Shown one piece after another: positions 1 through 6,328 of a stretch of DNA of 7,742 nucleotides. Under the pieces are notes generated by a model. It had not been told where the DNA came from. It did no database searches and saw nothing but the letters and a program-made list of their open reading frames with translations. The stretch's first letter is position 1, and each line of letters begins with the position of its first letter. Origin of the DNA: Pseudomonadota bacterium (lineage in GTDB: Bacteria > Pseudomonadota > Gammaproteobacteria > Arenicellales > Arenicellaceae); the NCBI GenBank assembly GCA_018660405.1, contig JABJKL010000029.1:1-7742 (forward strand). Reading direction: 5' to 3'. Both the position numbers and the translations under genes were made by a program.

Positions 1-11
1 ACTAGTGCTGA

Positions 12-278
12 CGGGGTACATACGGCTACACCCGCTCAGACGAAACGGCAAAGGTCGCAGTACTCCTGCACTACATCAATAAAGATGGTCGGGAACGTGT
101 CCGGTCCAAATCGCTCAAGATAGGGTCGCTCGGGGTGGCAGAGCGAACCACGGTCAGTTTTAAATATGACTTAGGCGACAGCGATGAATTCCGCGACATC
201 AACGAGGGCAGGCTAAACATCATCAGCCCGCGCGACATCAATACGAACAAACACGTGAGGGAATTCCGGCTGCAATAG
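12..278 (+). pseudogene. C-terminal part of an unrecognised protein; no start codon in frame (partial or frameshifted)
   Basis: This open frame of 88 codons ends at TAG 276-278. Its composition is protein-like, alternating hydrophobic and charged residues: VAVLLHYINKDGRERV, then a TVSFKYDL strand, then EFRDINEGRLNII and RDINTNKHVREF. That pattern would suit a small beta-rich domain, but I do not recognise the family. In the same frame TAG (3-5) and TGA (9-11) lie directly upstream, and no ATG, GTG or TTG occurs before a GTG at 135, which would leave only 47 residues. The gene may therefore have suffered a frameshift near its left end (frame 2 opens with LVLTGYIRLHP and runs to about position 80), or the sequence may hold an error, or the real start may be the late GTG. 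The minus-strand frame across the same bases looks like its shadow. Confidence 0.45.
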
Positions 279-282
279 CCGG
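266..282 (+). other. Stem-loop overlapping the stop codon of the first reading frame
   Basis: CCGGCT (266-271) and AGCCGG (277-282) are perfect inverted arms around the loop GCAAT. The TAG stop lies partly in the loop and partly in the right arm. No T-run follows, so it is not a standard intrinsic terminator. It lies between two convergent genes and could limit read-through or protect a 3' end, which is inference. Confidence 0.4.
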
Positions 283-324
283 GAGATGAACTCCAGAGGC
301 TTTGCCGCACTAATTTAGCCACAC

Positions 325-735
325 TTAACGACTCTCGCTTAAGGGCTTGGGCCTTACCCAAACCCAACTCGCCAAAACCAAAGCCCCGAAGACGGTGTAA
401 ATGACTATGAACACCCAATCGGGAGCCTGATAATACAACAGTGCATCTAACCAGTGGGCGATGAACGTACCGGCATAGACAATATCGCCCCCTTTTGCGC
501 GCAGCGCCATCTCCCAGGTGGTGAGTGGGCAAATAATTCCCAGCCACGCTTGTACGACGACGATGGCGATGCCAACAAGGTGTGCCAGGCGGAACCAGAA
601 GTTATGTACCCACTCCCACGAAAGCGCCTTACCCACAAAAATCAGCAGCAAACCCAACACAACAAAAGCTACGAACAGGGTGTGCAGCAATAGAATCAGG
701 TCCGCTGCCAGTACGTATAAGAATTCCGTTTGCAT
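325..735 (-). CDS. DUF2784 family small integral membrane protein
   Basis: This 136-residue protein has three or four hydrophobic segments, at about residues 8-33, 50-72 and 105-127, with a weaker one around 88-101. The features I associate with DUF2784 are the first helix ADLILLLHTLFVAFVVLG, the central ICPLTTWEMALR motif (68-79) with its Cys-Pro-Leu-Thr core, and FIAHWL (91-96). Its length is normal for the family, whose members sit in the inner membrane and have no established biochemical role. The ATG at 735 is the natural start because the first helix begins right after it. No Shine-Dalgarno sequence is visible upstream. The gene diverges from the MFS transporter gene across a 177-base spacer and converges on the broken frame at 12-278. 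Family assignment is from recognition of the motifs; function is unknown. Confidence 0.85.
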   Translation of the reverse strand: MQTEFLYVLAADLILLLHTLFVAFVVLGLLLIFVGKALSWEWVHNFWFRLAHLVGIAIVVVQAWLGIICPLTTWEMALRAKGGDIVYAGTFIAHWLDALLYYQAPDWVFIVIYTVFGALVLASWVWVRPKPLSESR

Positions 736-752
736 AATTTATTAATATGAGT
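736..752 (-). promoter_or_regulatory. SD-less, AT-rich leader of the DUF2784 gene; possible leaderless start
   Basis: Read on the minus strand, the bases just upstream of the ATG are CATATTAATAAATT, with no purine-rich ribosome binding site. A -10-like TATTAA (742-747) would place the transcription start within a base or two of the ATG, with a poor -35 (TTATCA, 763-768) 15 bases upstream. A leaderless transcript is possible but not proven. Confidence 0.25.
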
Positions 753-827
753 GCGCGCTTGTTGATAACTGAGAGTTAAGAACTATGCCAGCCTAAAACG
801 AATGCGGCGACAGAATCAACAAAATGT

Positions 828-847
828 GTGATTACATTTGTACTCAC
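828..847. promoter_or_regulatory. Operator-like inverted repeat in the MFS promoter
   Basis: GTGATTACA (828-836) and TGTACTCAC (839-847) form an inverted repeat with 8 of 9 positions paired around a TT spacer. The 20-base element covers the predicted -35 (831-836) and the first half of the -10/-35 spacer, a classic place for a dimeric repressor to bind. The half-sites have a 12-base gap between TGTGA and TCAC, so this is not a CRP site. The cognate regulator is unknown and no candidate gene is adjacent. Confidence 0.5.
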
Positions 848-859
848 TTTGATCATAAT
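831..859 (+). promoter_or_regulatory. Predicted sigma70 promoter of the MFS gene
   Basis: ATTACA (831-836, four of six consensus bases) and CATAAT (854-859, five of six) are separated by 17 bases. Transcription would begin near 866, giving a leader of about 45-50 bases before the GTG start. The overlap with the inverted repeat at 828-847 supports a regulated promoter. Confidence 0.5.
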
Positions 860-912
860 ACGCAGCCCCCGAGCTTCGCCTCTTCTTCAGCCCGTATCTT
901 CATAGTAAAACT

Positions 913-2112
913 GTGTCCAGACTAGAATTTACCGTCCTCACCGCCATCCTTATGTCTATGGTGGCCCTTAGTATTGATGCGCTATTGCCTGCATTAGGGT
1001 TCATTTCCCAGGACCTGGCCATTCAAGACGCCAACCAAACACAATTTGTTATCGGCGTTTTATTTTTAGGTATGGCGCTGGGCCAGCTGGTTTGCGGGCC
1101 GCTATCGGATGCATTGGGTCGTAAACCGGTATTGTATGGGAGCCTGGGCGTTTACCTTGTTGGCAGCTGCGTCGGCTTTGTTGCAAACGATCTGGCTGGT
1201 TTGCTGACTGGCCGCTTTATTCAGGGTTTGGGCGTTGCGGGGCCTTATATTTCTGCGATTTCACTGGTGCGCGATCAATACAAGGGCCGCGGTATGGCCC
1301 GGATAATGTCGCTGGTTATGATGATTTTTGTCATGGTGCCCGCCATTGCACCGGCACTGGGGCAAGCGGTTCTTTTTATTACGTCCTGGCATGGGATATT
1401 TATTCTGTATTTTGTTTATGCGTTGATTGTTCTGCTATGGGTGTTTCTCCGCCTGGCCGAAACGCTGCCTGCCGAAAAACGTATTCCATTTACCCGCGAC
1501 GGTCTTATTGCGGGCTTCAAGGAAGTGTTAAGCAACCGCTTTACTACCAGCCTGATCATCTGTATCGGTTTGTCTTCCGGTAGCTTTATCGGATATTTGA
1601 CCTCTTCCCAACAAATTATTCAGGTGCAGTTTGATACCGGCAGGATGTTCAGCGTTTACTTTGGAATATTGGCGTTGGTTTTAGGCGTGTCTTCTTTGCT
1701 CAACTCCCGGTTTGTTGAGCGCCTGGGCATGCATTACATCGCCAGCCGGGCGTTTGCCGTTAATGTCGCGGCCTCATTGGTATTCATCGTGGTTCAATGG
1801 ATGGTGGTCGATGTTGAGCTGTGGATGTTTATGTTCTACGTCGGCATTCTATTCTTTTGTTTTGGCTTGCTGTTTGGCAACCTGAACGCCATGGCGATGG
1901 AACCGATGGGACATGTAGCCGGAATCGCAGCGGCCATCATCGGTTCGGTATCCTCTATTATGTCCCTGTCGATTGGTACCACCATCGGCCAGCTTTACGA
2001 CGGCACGGTGATGCCGATTACCGGTGGTTTTTTGATCACCAGTGGCCTGGCCCTTGCGCTACTGCATCGTAGCCAGCGGTACAAAGAAGTAGAGATACAA
2101 ACCGCAGATTAA
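913..2112 (+). CDS. MFS multidrug efflux transporter, Bcr/CflA type (DHA1, 12 TM)
   Basis: This 399-residue inner-membrane protein has about 12 hydrophobic segments and the usual length of Bcr/CflA drug:proton antiporters. The first helix carries SIDALLPALG (20-29), the family's typical acidic-and-proline pattern. MFS motif A is GPLSDALGRKP (62-72), followed by GRFIQGLG (100-107) in helix 4 and an antiporter-type proline/glycine stretch VMVPAIAPALGQ in helix 5. The C-terminal half has NAMAMEPMGHVAGIAAAI (325-342), highly typical of Bcr/CflA. It probably exports drugs or metabolites with proton exchange, but the substrate cannot be read from sequence. GTG at 913 is preferred: stops lie in frame at 850 and 856, and the next ATG (952) would cut into helix 1. 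The Shine-Dalgarno sequence is weak. The promoter upstream carries an inverted repeat, suggesting inducible expression. Confidence 0.88.
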   Translation: MSRLEFTVLTAILMSMVALSIDALLPALGFISQDLAIQDANQTQFVIGVLFLGMALGQLVCGPLSDALGRKPVLYGSLGVYLVGSCVGFVANDLAGLLTGRFIQGLGVAGPYISAISLVRDQYKGRGMARIMSLVMMIFVMVPAIAPALGQAVLFITSWHGIFILYFVYALIVLLWVFLRLAETLPAEKRIPFTRDGLIAGFKEVLSNRFTTSLIICIGLSSGSFIGYLTSSQQIIQVQFDTGRMFSVYFGILALVLGVSSLLNSRFVERLGMHYIASRAFAVNVAASLVFIVVQWMVVDVELWMFMFYVGILFFCFGLLFGNLNAMAMEPMGHVAGIAAAIIGSVSSIMSLSIGTTIGQLYDGTVMPITGGFLITSGLALALLHRSQRYKEVEIQTAD

Positions 2113-2118
2113 TATTTG

Positions 2119-2150
2119 TTGATTTGTACTGTTATGCCCGAGGGTATACT
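2119..2150 (+). promoter_or_regulatory. Predicted promoter of the small exported protein
   Basis: A good -10 hexamer TATACT sits at 2145-2150. The -35 is ambiguous: TTGATT (2119-2124) has a long 20-base spacer, and TTGTAC (2124-2129) has a short 15-base one. The region begins just after the MFS stop codon, so the small gene probably has its own transcription start near 2157. Confidence 0.4.
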
Positions 2151-2184
2151 CTGGCCGTAATGGTGGTTCCCGCAATAGTCATTT

Positions 2185-2188
2185 GGAG
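2185..2188 (+). promoter_or_regulatory. Ribosome binding site that decides the start at 2198
   Basis: GGAG at 2185-2188 lies nine bases before ATG 2198. A possible upstream TTG start at 2183 would contain this GGAG inside its own first codons and has no ribosome binding site of its own, so ATG 2198 is the better start. Confidence 0.6.
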
Positions 2189-2197
2189 TATCGACTT

Positions 2198-2560
2198 ATG
2201 AGTGCCAAATCAATAATCCTTGGGTTCAGCGCCATGCTGATGGTTACTTTCATTGCCCTCCCCAAACATTCTGCGGCCCAAGACACGAACAACACCGAAC
2301 AAAGCCTCGATGTTTTAGAGGAGATTGTTGTGACTGCCCAACGTAGAAGCCTCATCGATTTAGGCGATCTCTTTAGAACTCCCGATCCGGACCCTGGGTT
2401 TGTAGACCCCCAGGCGATACAAGCAGAAACGTATCTTCTGTCAAACGGGCGCAGATACGAAAAGTTCAGAATCGGCGATCAGCAGTGGTGTTTTGAAGTT
2501 CGCGAACCCAATCCATTGGACTCATTTGATACGGGAATAGTTTATCAACGACGCTGTTAG
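2198..2560 (+). CDS. Small exported protein with a TonB-box motif (no receptor barrel), function unknown
   Basis: This 120-residue protein starts with a Sec signal peptide: MSAK, a hydrophobic core at about residues 6-21, and a likely cleavage after SAA or SAAQ near residue 27-28. Twelve residues into the mature part is EEIVVTAQRR (41-50), which is the TonB-box/N-terminal signature of TonB-dependent outer-membrane receptors in Proteobacteria and sits at the same distance from the signal peptide as in real receptors. The rest does not resemble a plug domain or barrel: a Pro/Asp-rich link (TPDPDPGFVDPQ, 61-72), then a compact part with SNGRRYEKFRIGDQQWCFEV, ending in Cys120. C98 and C120 could form a disulfide in the periplasm. 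I do not recognise the family. It could be a periplasmic TonB-interacting protein or a remnant fused to a receptor N-terminus. It precedes another exported protein by 112 bases. Confidence 0.7.
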   Translation: MSAKSIILGFSAMLMVTFIALPKHSAAQDTNNTEQSLDVLEEIVVTAQRRSLIDLGDLFRTPDPDPGFVDPQAIQAETYLLSNGRRYEKFRIGDQQWCFEVREPNPLDSFDTGIVYQRRC

Positions 2561-2647
2561 TGAGATAAACGAAAGGGTAAATGGACGACCTCTCTTATCA
2601 CCCGTCACGGACGGAATAACCATAAACAACTTTAGTACCACACTGGC

Positions 2648-2661
2648 ACCCGCTAGCGGGT
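2648..2661. promoter_or_regulatory. 14-base perfect palindrome next to a ribosome binding site
   Basis: ACCCGCTAGCGGGT is fully self-complementary and ends two bases before the AGGAGA ribosome binding site of the next gene. As DNA it could be an operator. As RNA it could fold as a five-base-pair hairpin with a CTAG loop beside the ribosome site. No -10/-35 pair of quality was found in the 112-base spacer, so a translational role or an operator for an unseen promoter are both open. Confidence 0.45.
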
Positions 2662-2662
2662 T

Positions 2663-2668
2663 AGGAGA
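2663..2668 (+). promoter_or_regulatory. Strong ribosome binding site for the gene at 2673
   Basis: AGGAGA is placed four to five bases before ATG 2673. It fixes the start so that the N-terminal signal sequence belongs to the protein; initiation further downstream would have no comparable site. Confidence 0.75.
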
Positions 2669-2672
2669 AAAA

Positions 2673-3392
2673 ATGAACACAAGCTTTTGCAATTCTATAA
2701 ATCGCGTATTCAGCGTTTTGGCAATGATTTCAATGACTGCGTTTGCGCAAGCAAGTTTTGCAGACACGATCGCCATGATTGGCACCGGCAGCGTCGGTAG
2801 TGCTTTAGGAAAAGACTGGAGCCAGCGTGGGCATACCATTGTTTATGGGTCACGCAATCCAGGCAGTGAATCCGTGCAAGCGTTGGTTGCTGCGACGAGT
2901 GGCGATGCTTCGGCCACCACGCAGGCGGAAGCGGTTATAGGTGCAGATGTGGTAGTCGTCGCGGTTCCATGGGAGGTTGGGGAACAGGTGGTTGCAGGAT
3001 TAGGCGACTTGTCGGGCAAGATAGTGATTGACCCCACTAACCCGAGAGATGTTAGCGAGGATGGACTTTCGGTTCCACCGAGCCAGGAATCGAACACTGA
3101 GAAATTTAAAAAACTGGCACCTGGCGCCTATTTTGCTAAATCTTTTAATCATATAGCGGCGGAGTTTATGGAAAATCCCGAGCAGGTGCCCGGCTTTTTT
3201 GTGAGTGTGGCGGGCGACGAACCAGCGGTGCAATGGATTAGCAATATTGCCACCGACATGGGTTACACCATTGGCGTTGTAGGTGGGCTGCGAGAAACCC
3301 GGTTACTGGAGGCTTTTTATTCAGCTATGAGGAACCTTCGCACGATGGGATACCCCGCAGTGATGCAGTATGGCGATATGCCTTCGCGTTAG
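2673..3392 (+). CDS. Exported Rossmann-fold protein related to F420-dependent NADP reductases
   Basis: This 239-residue protein opens with a clear signal peptide: an Arg-containing N-region, the hydrophobic core VFSVLAMISMTAFA, and a likely cleavage after SFA (residue 30). The mature part begins directly with a dinucleotide-binding fold: DTIAMIGTGSVGSALG, with glycines 37, 39 and 42, then VYGSRNP (57-63), whose Ser-Arg is typical of NADP 2'-phosphate binding in the F420-dependent NADP reductase group. VVVVAVPWEV (93-102), KIVIDPTNP (116-124) and FAKSFNHI (154-161) follow, as in that family. The closing part (GLRETRLLEAF, 205-215) is also typical. The substrate is unknown, and F420 use is doubtful in this kind of organism. 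Export would place the fold in the periplasm, where NADP is not normally abundant. The signal could instead act as a membrane anchor. It lies between the TonB-box protein and the antiporter gene. Confidence 0.82.
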   Translation: MNTSFCNSINRVFSVLAMISMTAFAQASFADTIAMIGTGSVGSALGKDWSQRGHTIVYGSRNPGSESVQALVAATSGDASATTQAEAVIGADVVVVAVPWEVGEQVVAGLGDLSGKIVIDPTNPRDVSEDGLSVPPSQESNTEKFKKLAPGAYFAKSFNHIAAEFMENPEQVPGFFVSVAGDEPAVQWISNIATDMGYTIGVVGGLRETRLLEAFYSAMRNLRTMGYPAVMQYGDMPSR

Positions 3393-3526
3393 TTAAAAGG
3401 CGATGCGTTGGGTGTTATGAAGATACTAAAAGAATATTGGGTATTTAGACCCTTGGCAACAATACACACGCACGCCAGCGTCACGGAATAATCTGTTAAT
3501 CCACATCATCGCGGTATCCTTTTAAC

Positions 3527-3548
3527 AGGCTCTGATAGTAGGCTCTGA
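3527..3548 (+). repeat. Short tandem duplication before the antiporter start
   Basis: AGGCTCTGA occurs at 3527-3535 and again at 3540-3548, a 13-base period. The second copy ends three bases before ATG 3552, and the AGG in it is the only purine-rich candidate ribosome site. The rest of the 159-base spacer (3393-3551) holds no convincing promoter or terminator. Confidence 0.6.
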
Positions 3549-3551
3549 ATT

Positions 3552-5405
3552 ATGGACGGCGGGCTGTTTCAATCGATTTTTATCTTCCTGGCATTTACGT
3601 GCCTAATCGTACCGATTTCGAAATGGGTTGGACTGGGCCCGGTTATCGGCTACCTGCTTGCGGGCGTGCTGATCGGGCCGTTTGCGCTCGGCTTTATTTC
3701 TGACCCAACGACGATATTGCATTTTTCAGAATTTGGCGTTGTGATGATGCTGTTTCTGATTGGTCTGGAGCTGCAGCCACGCGAGCTGTGGTTAATGAAG
3801 GGCAAGTTGTTAGGGCTCGGCATGGTGCAAGTTATTACAACCACCCTGATCATTACCGCGATTGCTGTTCTGATGGGCCAATACTGGAGTCAGGCAATCG
3901 TCATCGGTATGGCGCTAGCGCTGTCATCTACCGCCATTGCTATTCAGATCATGCAAGACCGGGGCATGATGTCGAGCGAAGCGGGTAAAGCTGGTTTTTC
4001 GGTACTCCTGTTTCAGGATGTTGCGGTGATCGCCATAATCGCGATTCTACCCACGTTGGCTATTCAGGAAAGCGGCGAACTGTTTGCGGATGTTGGTCAC
4101 GGAATCGCGGCGAACAGTGGTCCGTCTGGCTGGTTGCTGGTGGGTTTGATATTCGTGTGCTTTGCCGGAATGATCCTGGCGGGCCGACTCTTATCACGGC
4201 CGCTATTTAGGTTCATAGCGCGCATGAAGGTACGAGAAATCTTTACCGCAATGGCCCTGTTGTTGGTTGTCGGCAGCGCGCTACTAATGCAATGGCTCGG
4301 CCTGTCTGCGGCACTAGGTTCCTTTATCGCCGGTGTGGTGTTGGCAGACTGTGATTATCGACACCAGCTGCAACGCGACATAGAACCCTTCAAAGCCTTG
4401 CTACTCGGACTGTTTTTTATATCGGTGGGTATGTCTATCAATTTTGCTGAACTGACACAAAACCCACTGGGTATTGTTGCTCTGTTAGCGGGGTTGATCG
4501 TTATTAAATTCACTATTTTGCTGATCATTGCCAAAGCGTCAGGCATGGAAAACATATCCGCCTCCCTGTTTGCCATTCTTTTGTCGCAAGCCGGAGAATT
4601 CGCCTTTGTCATTTCGCAATTTGCACTCACTGCGCACGCCATGACGCCAGCAACCGCAAGCACACTGAACGCGGTTGTTGCGCTTTCTATGGCTACCACG
4701 CCGTTGCTGCTACTACTGTTTGACAAGGTAGTTGCCAGAAAATTTAATATCTCTTCAGCCAAAACCGGACCCAAACCCGAAGATGAAGGACGCAATGTAT
4801 TGGTTTTGGGGTATGGACGGGTCGGCCAAATGGCCGCTCGACTACTACGTACACAAAACATTAAAGCAACGCTCATAGACTATGATGCAGACCATATTGA
4901 AATGACCGCCAAATATGGTTCGCGCGTGTTTTATGGAGACGCAGGAGACATGGAGCTTCTACGCCACGCTGGTGCCGCAAACATGGATATTATTATCGTC
5001 GCGATTGACAATGTCGAGCGGACCACGCAGATCGTCAAAGAGGTAAAACAGCAATTTCCGCAAGCCAGGGTTTTGGCGCGCGCCCGAAACCGCAATCATT
5101 TGTTCGATTTGTTTGACGCTGAAGTCGACTATGCCGAACGTGAAACCATTAGGGGTGGATTGGCCCTGGGTAGAAGAGCGCTCGAATATCTGGGTATGGA
5201 TCGATTACACACAGAAAAACTGGCACGAGAATTTTTAGCCCATGATTACAAAATGATTCACGAGACCATGGGTGTGCGTGACGATCTTGACGCACTCATT
5301 GCGCACAATCGCAAAGCAAGCCAAATGATCAAACAGGCAATGCAGTCTGATGACGATCATTGGGGCGAGAACGAAGAAACTCTGGATTCTGAGAATGACC
5401 CCTAG
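3552..5405 (+). CDS. kefB: KefB/KefC-type glutathione-regulated K+/H+ antiporter (CPA2)
   Basis: This 617-residue protein is full length for KefB/KefC (about 600-620). The membrane part (about 1-390) has the CPA2 exchanger features: GPVIGYLLAGVLIGP (29-43), LFLIGLEL (67-74), ALALSSTAIAIQ (121-132) and VLLFQD (151-156) with the conserved Gln-Asp. The cytosolic regulatory loop HQLQRDIEPFK (271-281) precedes LLLGLFFISVGMS. After a linker comes a KTN/RCK domain with VLGYGRVG (418-425), acidic D443 ending strand 2, FYGDAGDMELLRHAGA, then LARARNRNH and ERETIRGGLALGRRALEYLG. Family members release K+ and acidify the cytoplasm when glutathione adducts bind, protecting against electrophiles. Here the loop Glu of E. 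coli KefC (HALESD) is Gln274. No KefF/KefG quinone-reductase partner is nearby. KefB versus KefC is a weak choice; the N-terminal half looks closer to KefB. The tail is acidic (600-616). Confidence 0.9.
   Translation: MDGGLFQSIFIFLAFTCLIVPISKWVGLGPVIGYLLAGVLIGPFALGFISDPTTILHFSEFGVVMMLFLIGLELQPRELWLMKGKLLGLGMVQVITTTLIITAIAVLMGQYWSQAIVIGMALALSSTAIAIQIMQDRGMMSSEAGKAGFSVLLFQDVAVIAIIAILPTLAIQESGELFADVGHGIAANSGPSGWLLVGLIFVCFAGMILAGRLLSRPLFRFIARMKVREIFTAMALLLVVGSALLMQWLGLSAALGSFIAGVVLADCDYRHQLQRDIEPFKALLLGLFFISVGMSINFAELTQNPLGIVALLAGLIVIKFTILLIIAKASGMENISASLFAILLSQAGEFAFVISQFALTAHAMTPATASTLNAVVALSMATTPLLLLLFDKVVARKFNISSAKTGPKPEDEGRNVLVLGYGRVGQMAARLLRTQNIKATLIDYDADHIEMTAKYGSRVFYGDAGDMELLRHAGAANMDIIIVAIDNVERTTQIVKEVKQQFPQARVLARARNRNHLFDLFDAEVDYAERETIRGGLALGRRALEYLGMDRLHTEKLAREFLAHDYKMIHETMGVRDDLDALIAHNRKASQMIKQAMQSDDDHWGENEETLDSENDP
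5402..5405. other. Shared CTAG: overlapping convergent stop codons
   Basis: The antiporter ends at TAG 5403-5405 on the plus strand and the LysR gene at TAG 5404-5402 on the minus strand. Both stops lie in the self-complementary CTAG. There is thus no room for a terminator between the genes, and each transcript must end inside the other gene. Confidence 0.95.
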
Positions 5406-6301
5406 TTAAGTGCTTTGTCTTGCCGCAACCTGTGCGCCAACAAATCAATAAAAGCACGTGTTTTGGTCGAGGCATTACGACCTTCCCTGTGCACTATATG
5501 AATCGGCCTGGGCGCAGGCTCAAAATCGGCTAGTAAAATATTTAAACTTCCGTCGGCCAAATGCCTGGCAACCTGGTACGACATGACGCGCGTAATGCCA
5601 AAACCGCATCGTGCCGCTTCAATCGCTGCATCGTTGGCGGTTACCTGTAAGCGCGATTTTATACGTACGCTGCGTTCGCCATCGGGGAAGTGAAAGCGCC
5701 AACCCATCGCGGAATTACCAGCGGTGGTAGCAATAAATTGTCGGTCGCTTAAATCCAGCGGTGACTCGGGCAAGCCATTACGCTCTATATAATCGGGAGA
5801 GGCCACCAACACAACCCGCACTGAACCCACACGCAGCGCATGTAAATTGGAATCGGGCAATTCGCCAATGCGTATGGCGACGTCGATTCCCTCTTCTATC
5901 AGGCCAACATTGCGATCCAGAAACAGCGCGTTCACTTCGACTTCGGGGTAGCTGCTTAAGTATTCGACAATGTGCTGCATCACAAATAACCGACCAAACA
6001 GCACGGGGGCAGTGACCGCCAATTGACCCCGTGGCTCGGCGTTGATTCCGGCAGCGGCTTCATCGGCGGTTTCGACTTCGGTGAGAATACGCCCAACGTC
6101 TTCCAGGTAACGAAGCCCGACTTCGGTTGCACGAACAATTCGCGTGGTGCGGTTAAACAGTTTTATACCCAGATCATCTTCCAGCGCGGCGATGGCTCGG
6201 GTGACGGCGGGCGGTGACATATTCAAACGCCTGGCTGCCGCAGAAAAACCCTGTTCTTGCGCAACAGCCTGGAAGACTTGCATCTGTTGGAAGCGACCCA
6301 T
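5402..6301 (-). CDS. LysR-family transcriptional regulator
   Basis: This 299-residue regulator has the standard LysR length and layout. The N-terminal winged helix-turn-helix covers about residues 1-60: MQVFQAVAQEQGFSAAARRL, then MSPPAVTRAIAALEDDLG and KLFNRTTR. A linker helix spans about 62-85. The effector-binding domain runs from about 92, with PRGQLAVTAPVLFGR (90-104) and ALFLDRNVGLIEEGIDVAIRIGEL (125-148), typical of the group that includes CrgA and many regulators of small redox enzymes. A Cys at 232 (RCGFG) lies in the effector domain, but nothing shows that it senses redox. The start ATG 6301 matches the usual LysR N-terminus, and its ribosome site is weak (GGA about ten bases upstream). 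It diverges from the AhpD-like gene over 145 bases with a LysR box between them, so it very likely controls that gene and itself. Confidence 0.92.
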   Translation of the reverse strand: MGRFQQMQVFQAVAQEQGFSAAARRLNMSPPAVTRAIAALEDDLGIKLFNRTTRIVRATEVGLRYLEDVGRILTEVETADEAAAGINAEPRGQLAVTAPVLFGRLFVMQHIVEYLSSYPEVEVNALFLDRNVGLIEEGIDVAIRIGELPDSNLHALRVGSVRVVLVASPDYIERNGLPESPLDLSDRQFIATTAGNSAMGWRFHFPDGERSVRIKSRLQVTANDAAIEAARCGFGITRVMSYQVARHLADGSLNILLADFEPAPRPIHIVHREGRNASTKTRAFIDLLAHRLRQDKALN

Positions 6302-6328
6302 ACGTTAATCCATCTATTATTCCGTTTA

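Noticed and set aside
71..547. Minus-strand open frame of 158 codons spanning the first partial gene and the DUF2784 gene
   Set aside because: Its protein is rich in Arg, Ser and Cys without domain features, and it lies in a different frame over two better genes.
827..847. CRP-like site TGTGA...TCAC before the MFS gene
   Set aside because: The gap between half-sites is 12 bases rather than six; the longer inverted repeat with a two-base spacer describes it better.
2183..2197. Upstream TTG start adding five residues to the TonB-box protein
   Set aside because: The GGAG ribosome site for ATG 2198 lies inside those codons, and the longer form has no ribosome site of its own.
2602..2614. Small hairpin CCGTC-ACG-GACGG between the two exported-protein genes as terminator
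   Set aside because: Only five pairs with a three-base loop and no T-run after it.
3439..3452. GGGT-ATTTAG-ACCC stem before the antiporter gene
   Set aside because: Four base pairs only, expected often by chance.
4355..4876. Minus-strand frame of 173 codons inside the antiporter gene
   Set aside because: It is antisense to conserved Kef membrane and KTN sequence and has no recognisable domain or ribosome site.
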